DNA of 64,000 nt, from assembly GCA_964545735.1 (NCBI GenBank), contig CAZJGS010000002.1, forward strand, positions 1-64,000, read 5' to 3'. Source of the DNA: Pleomorphochaeta sp964545735 (GTDB taxonomy: Bacteria; Spirochaetota; Spirochaetia; Sphaerochaetales; Sphaerochaetaceae). The first letter of the stretch is position 1. Each line of letters begins with the position of its first letter. Below are positions 63,725-64,000 of this stretch, piece by piece. The notes under the pieces were generated by a model. That model made no database searches. It was given only the letters and a program-made list of their open reading frames with translations, and was not told the DNA's origin. The translations under genes and the position numbers were made by a program.

Positions 63725-64000
63725 TTATAATGATTTCTCTTTAAACCCTTCTTTCGTTAAAGTATATATTTTACTAATATTATTCTCTTTTAAAAGTTGT
63801 TCAACATAATCAAATTTGCAATTTAAATGATTGATACTATGAGTATCAGAGCCTACAATTATTTTAGAGTTTAAGTCTTTTAATATTTTGAAAATAGGTA
63901 AATCTGGATATGGTGTTGTTCTGTAGCCTTTAGCAATTGCACCAGTGTTTATTTCAATTATCTTATCTAATTTATTTAATTCTTCAATTGTATTTGTGAC
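63725..64000 (-). CDS. PHP-family histidinol phosphatase, C-terminal part
   Basis: The minus-strand frame is open from the window edge to a TAA at 63725-63727, giving the last 91 residues. It reads IEINTGAIAKGYRTTPYPD followed by VGSDTHSINHL, the C-terminal pattern of HisJ-type PHP phosphohydrolases, which dephosphorylate histidinol phosphate. The metal-binding Asp and His in GSDTH are present. The N-terminal half lies outside the window, so the start and any partner genes cannot be judged. It is convergent with PFOR. Confidence 0.8.
   Translation of the reverse strand, partial: VTNTIEELNKLDKIIEINTGAIAKGYRTTPYPDLPIFKILKDLNSKIIVGSDTHSINHLNCKFDYVEQLLKENNISKIYTLTKEGFKEKSL

Noticed and set aside
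1..64000. Mobile elements, prophage, CRISPR-Cas or defence islands
   Set aside because: No transposase, integrase, Cas, restriction or toxin-antitoxin-like proteins and no long terminal repeats were found. Base composition looks even apart from codon optimisation in PFOR and gdhA.

Overview
The window is about 64 kb of very AT-rich bacterial chromosome. It is dense with housekeeping genes on both strands and shows no rRNA, tRNA, insertion sequence, phage or CRISPR array. Gene content points to a strict or facultative anaerobe: pyruvate:ferredoxin oxidoreductase, ferrous iron transport (Feo) and an NADP-type glutamate dehydrogenase. Several features fit a spirochaete (inference, moderate confidence; genus not resolved): MurA with Asp in place of the usual active-site Cys (as reported for Borrelia), a receiver-like plus PEP/pyruvate-binding-domain protein, a very large alpha-amylase-like protein, and a TraB-family membrane protein. 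Lgt and at least one predicted lipoprotein indicate a cell envelope carrying lipoproteins.

Layout. 1-6.1 kb: a YgjP-like metalloprotease, an unknown gene, a LysO-type exporter, a TraB-family protein, RadA and a cyclophilin-FKBP fusion. 6.1-21.3 kb is the replication-origin region. It holds parBA, nfu, gyrA and gyrB (leftward), then dnaA, oriC, dnaN, recF, dciA-like, rpmH, rnpA, yidC and khpB (rightward). The dnaA-dnaN spacer contains a ladder of DnaA-box-like 9-mers repeating about every 11 bp, and a parS-like site lies at the end of nfu. 21.4-28.2 kb: a secreted unknown protein, metK preceded by a SAM-II-like riboswitch, murA, a 750-base gene-free stretch with perfect DnaA boxes, and a feoA-feoA-feoB-Cys-rich operon with a dyad-rich leader. 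28.2-35 kb: rsmE and an S41 protease leftward, then lgt, aminopeptidase P and gpmI rightward. 35-44.4 kb: membrane proteins, a DAACS symporter, the large amylase-like protein, pth, a NIF3/YqfO-like protein, nth and a DAHP synthase-prephenate dehydratase-ACT fusion. 44.5-57.5 kb: a lipoprotein, leuS, a CNNM/HlyC-type protein, a YhhN-like protein, parE-parC, an RluA-type pseudouridine synthase and the receiver/PEP-binding protein. 57.8-64 kb: gdhA, a small TTG-start ORF, PFOR, and the C-terminal end of a PHP-family histidinol phosphatase cut by the window edge.

Together the genes cover replication initiation, segregation and supercoiling (DnaA, DnaN, ParAB, gyrase, topoisomerase IV), RNA and ribosome maintenance, membrane protein and lipoprotein biogenesis, and central anaerobic carbon and nitrogen metabolism. 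The most interesting items are non-coding: the helically phased oriC ladder, the SAM-II-like switch with a predicted Shine-Dalgarno-masking platform on metK, the distal DnaA boxes, and the feo leader dyads. The most notable proteins are the two multi-domain fusions (DAHPS-PDT-ACT and cyclophilin-FKBP) and two proteins with altered or missing canonical motifs (the GH13-like protein and the PEP-binding protein).
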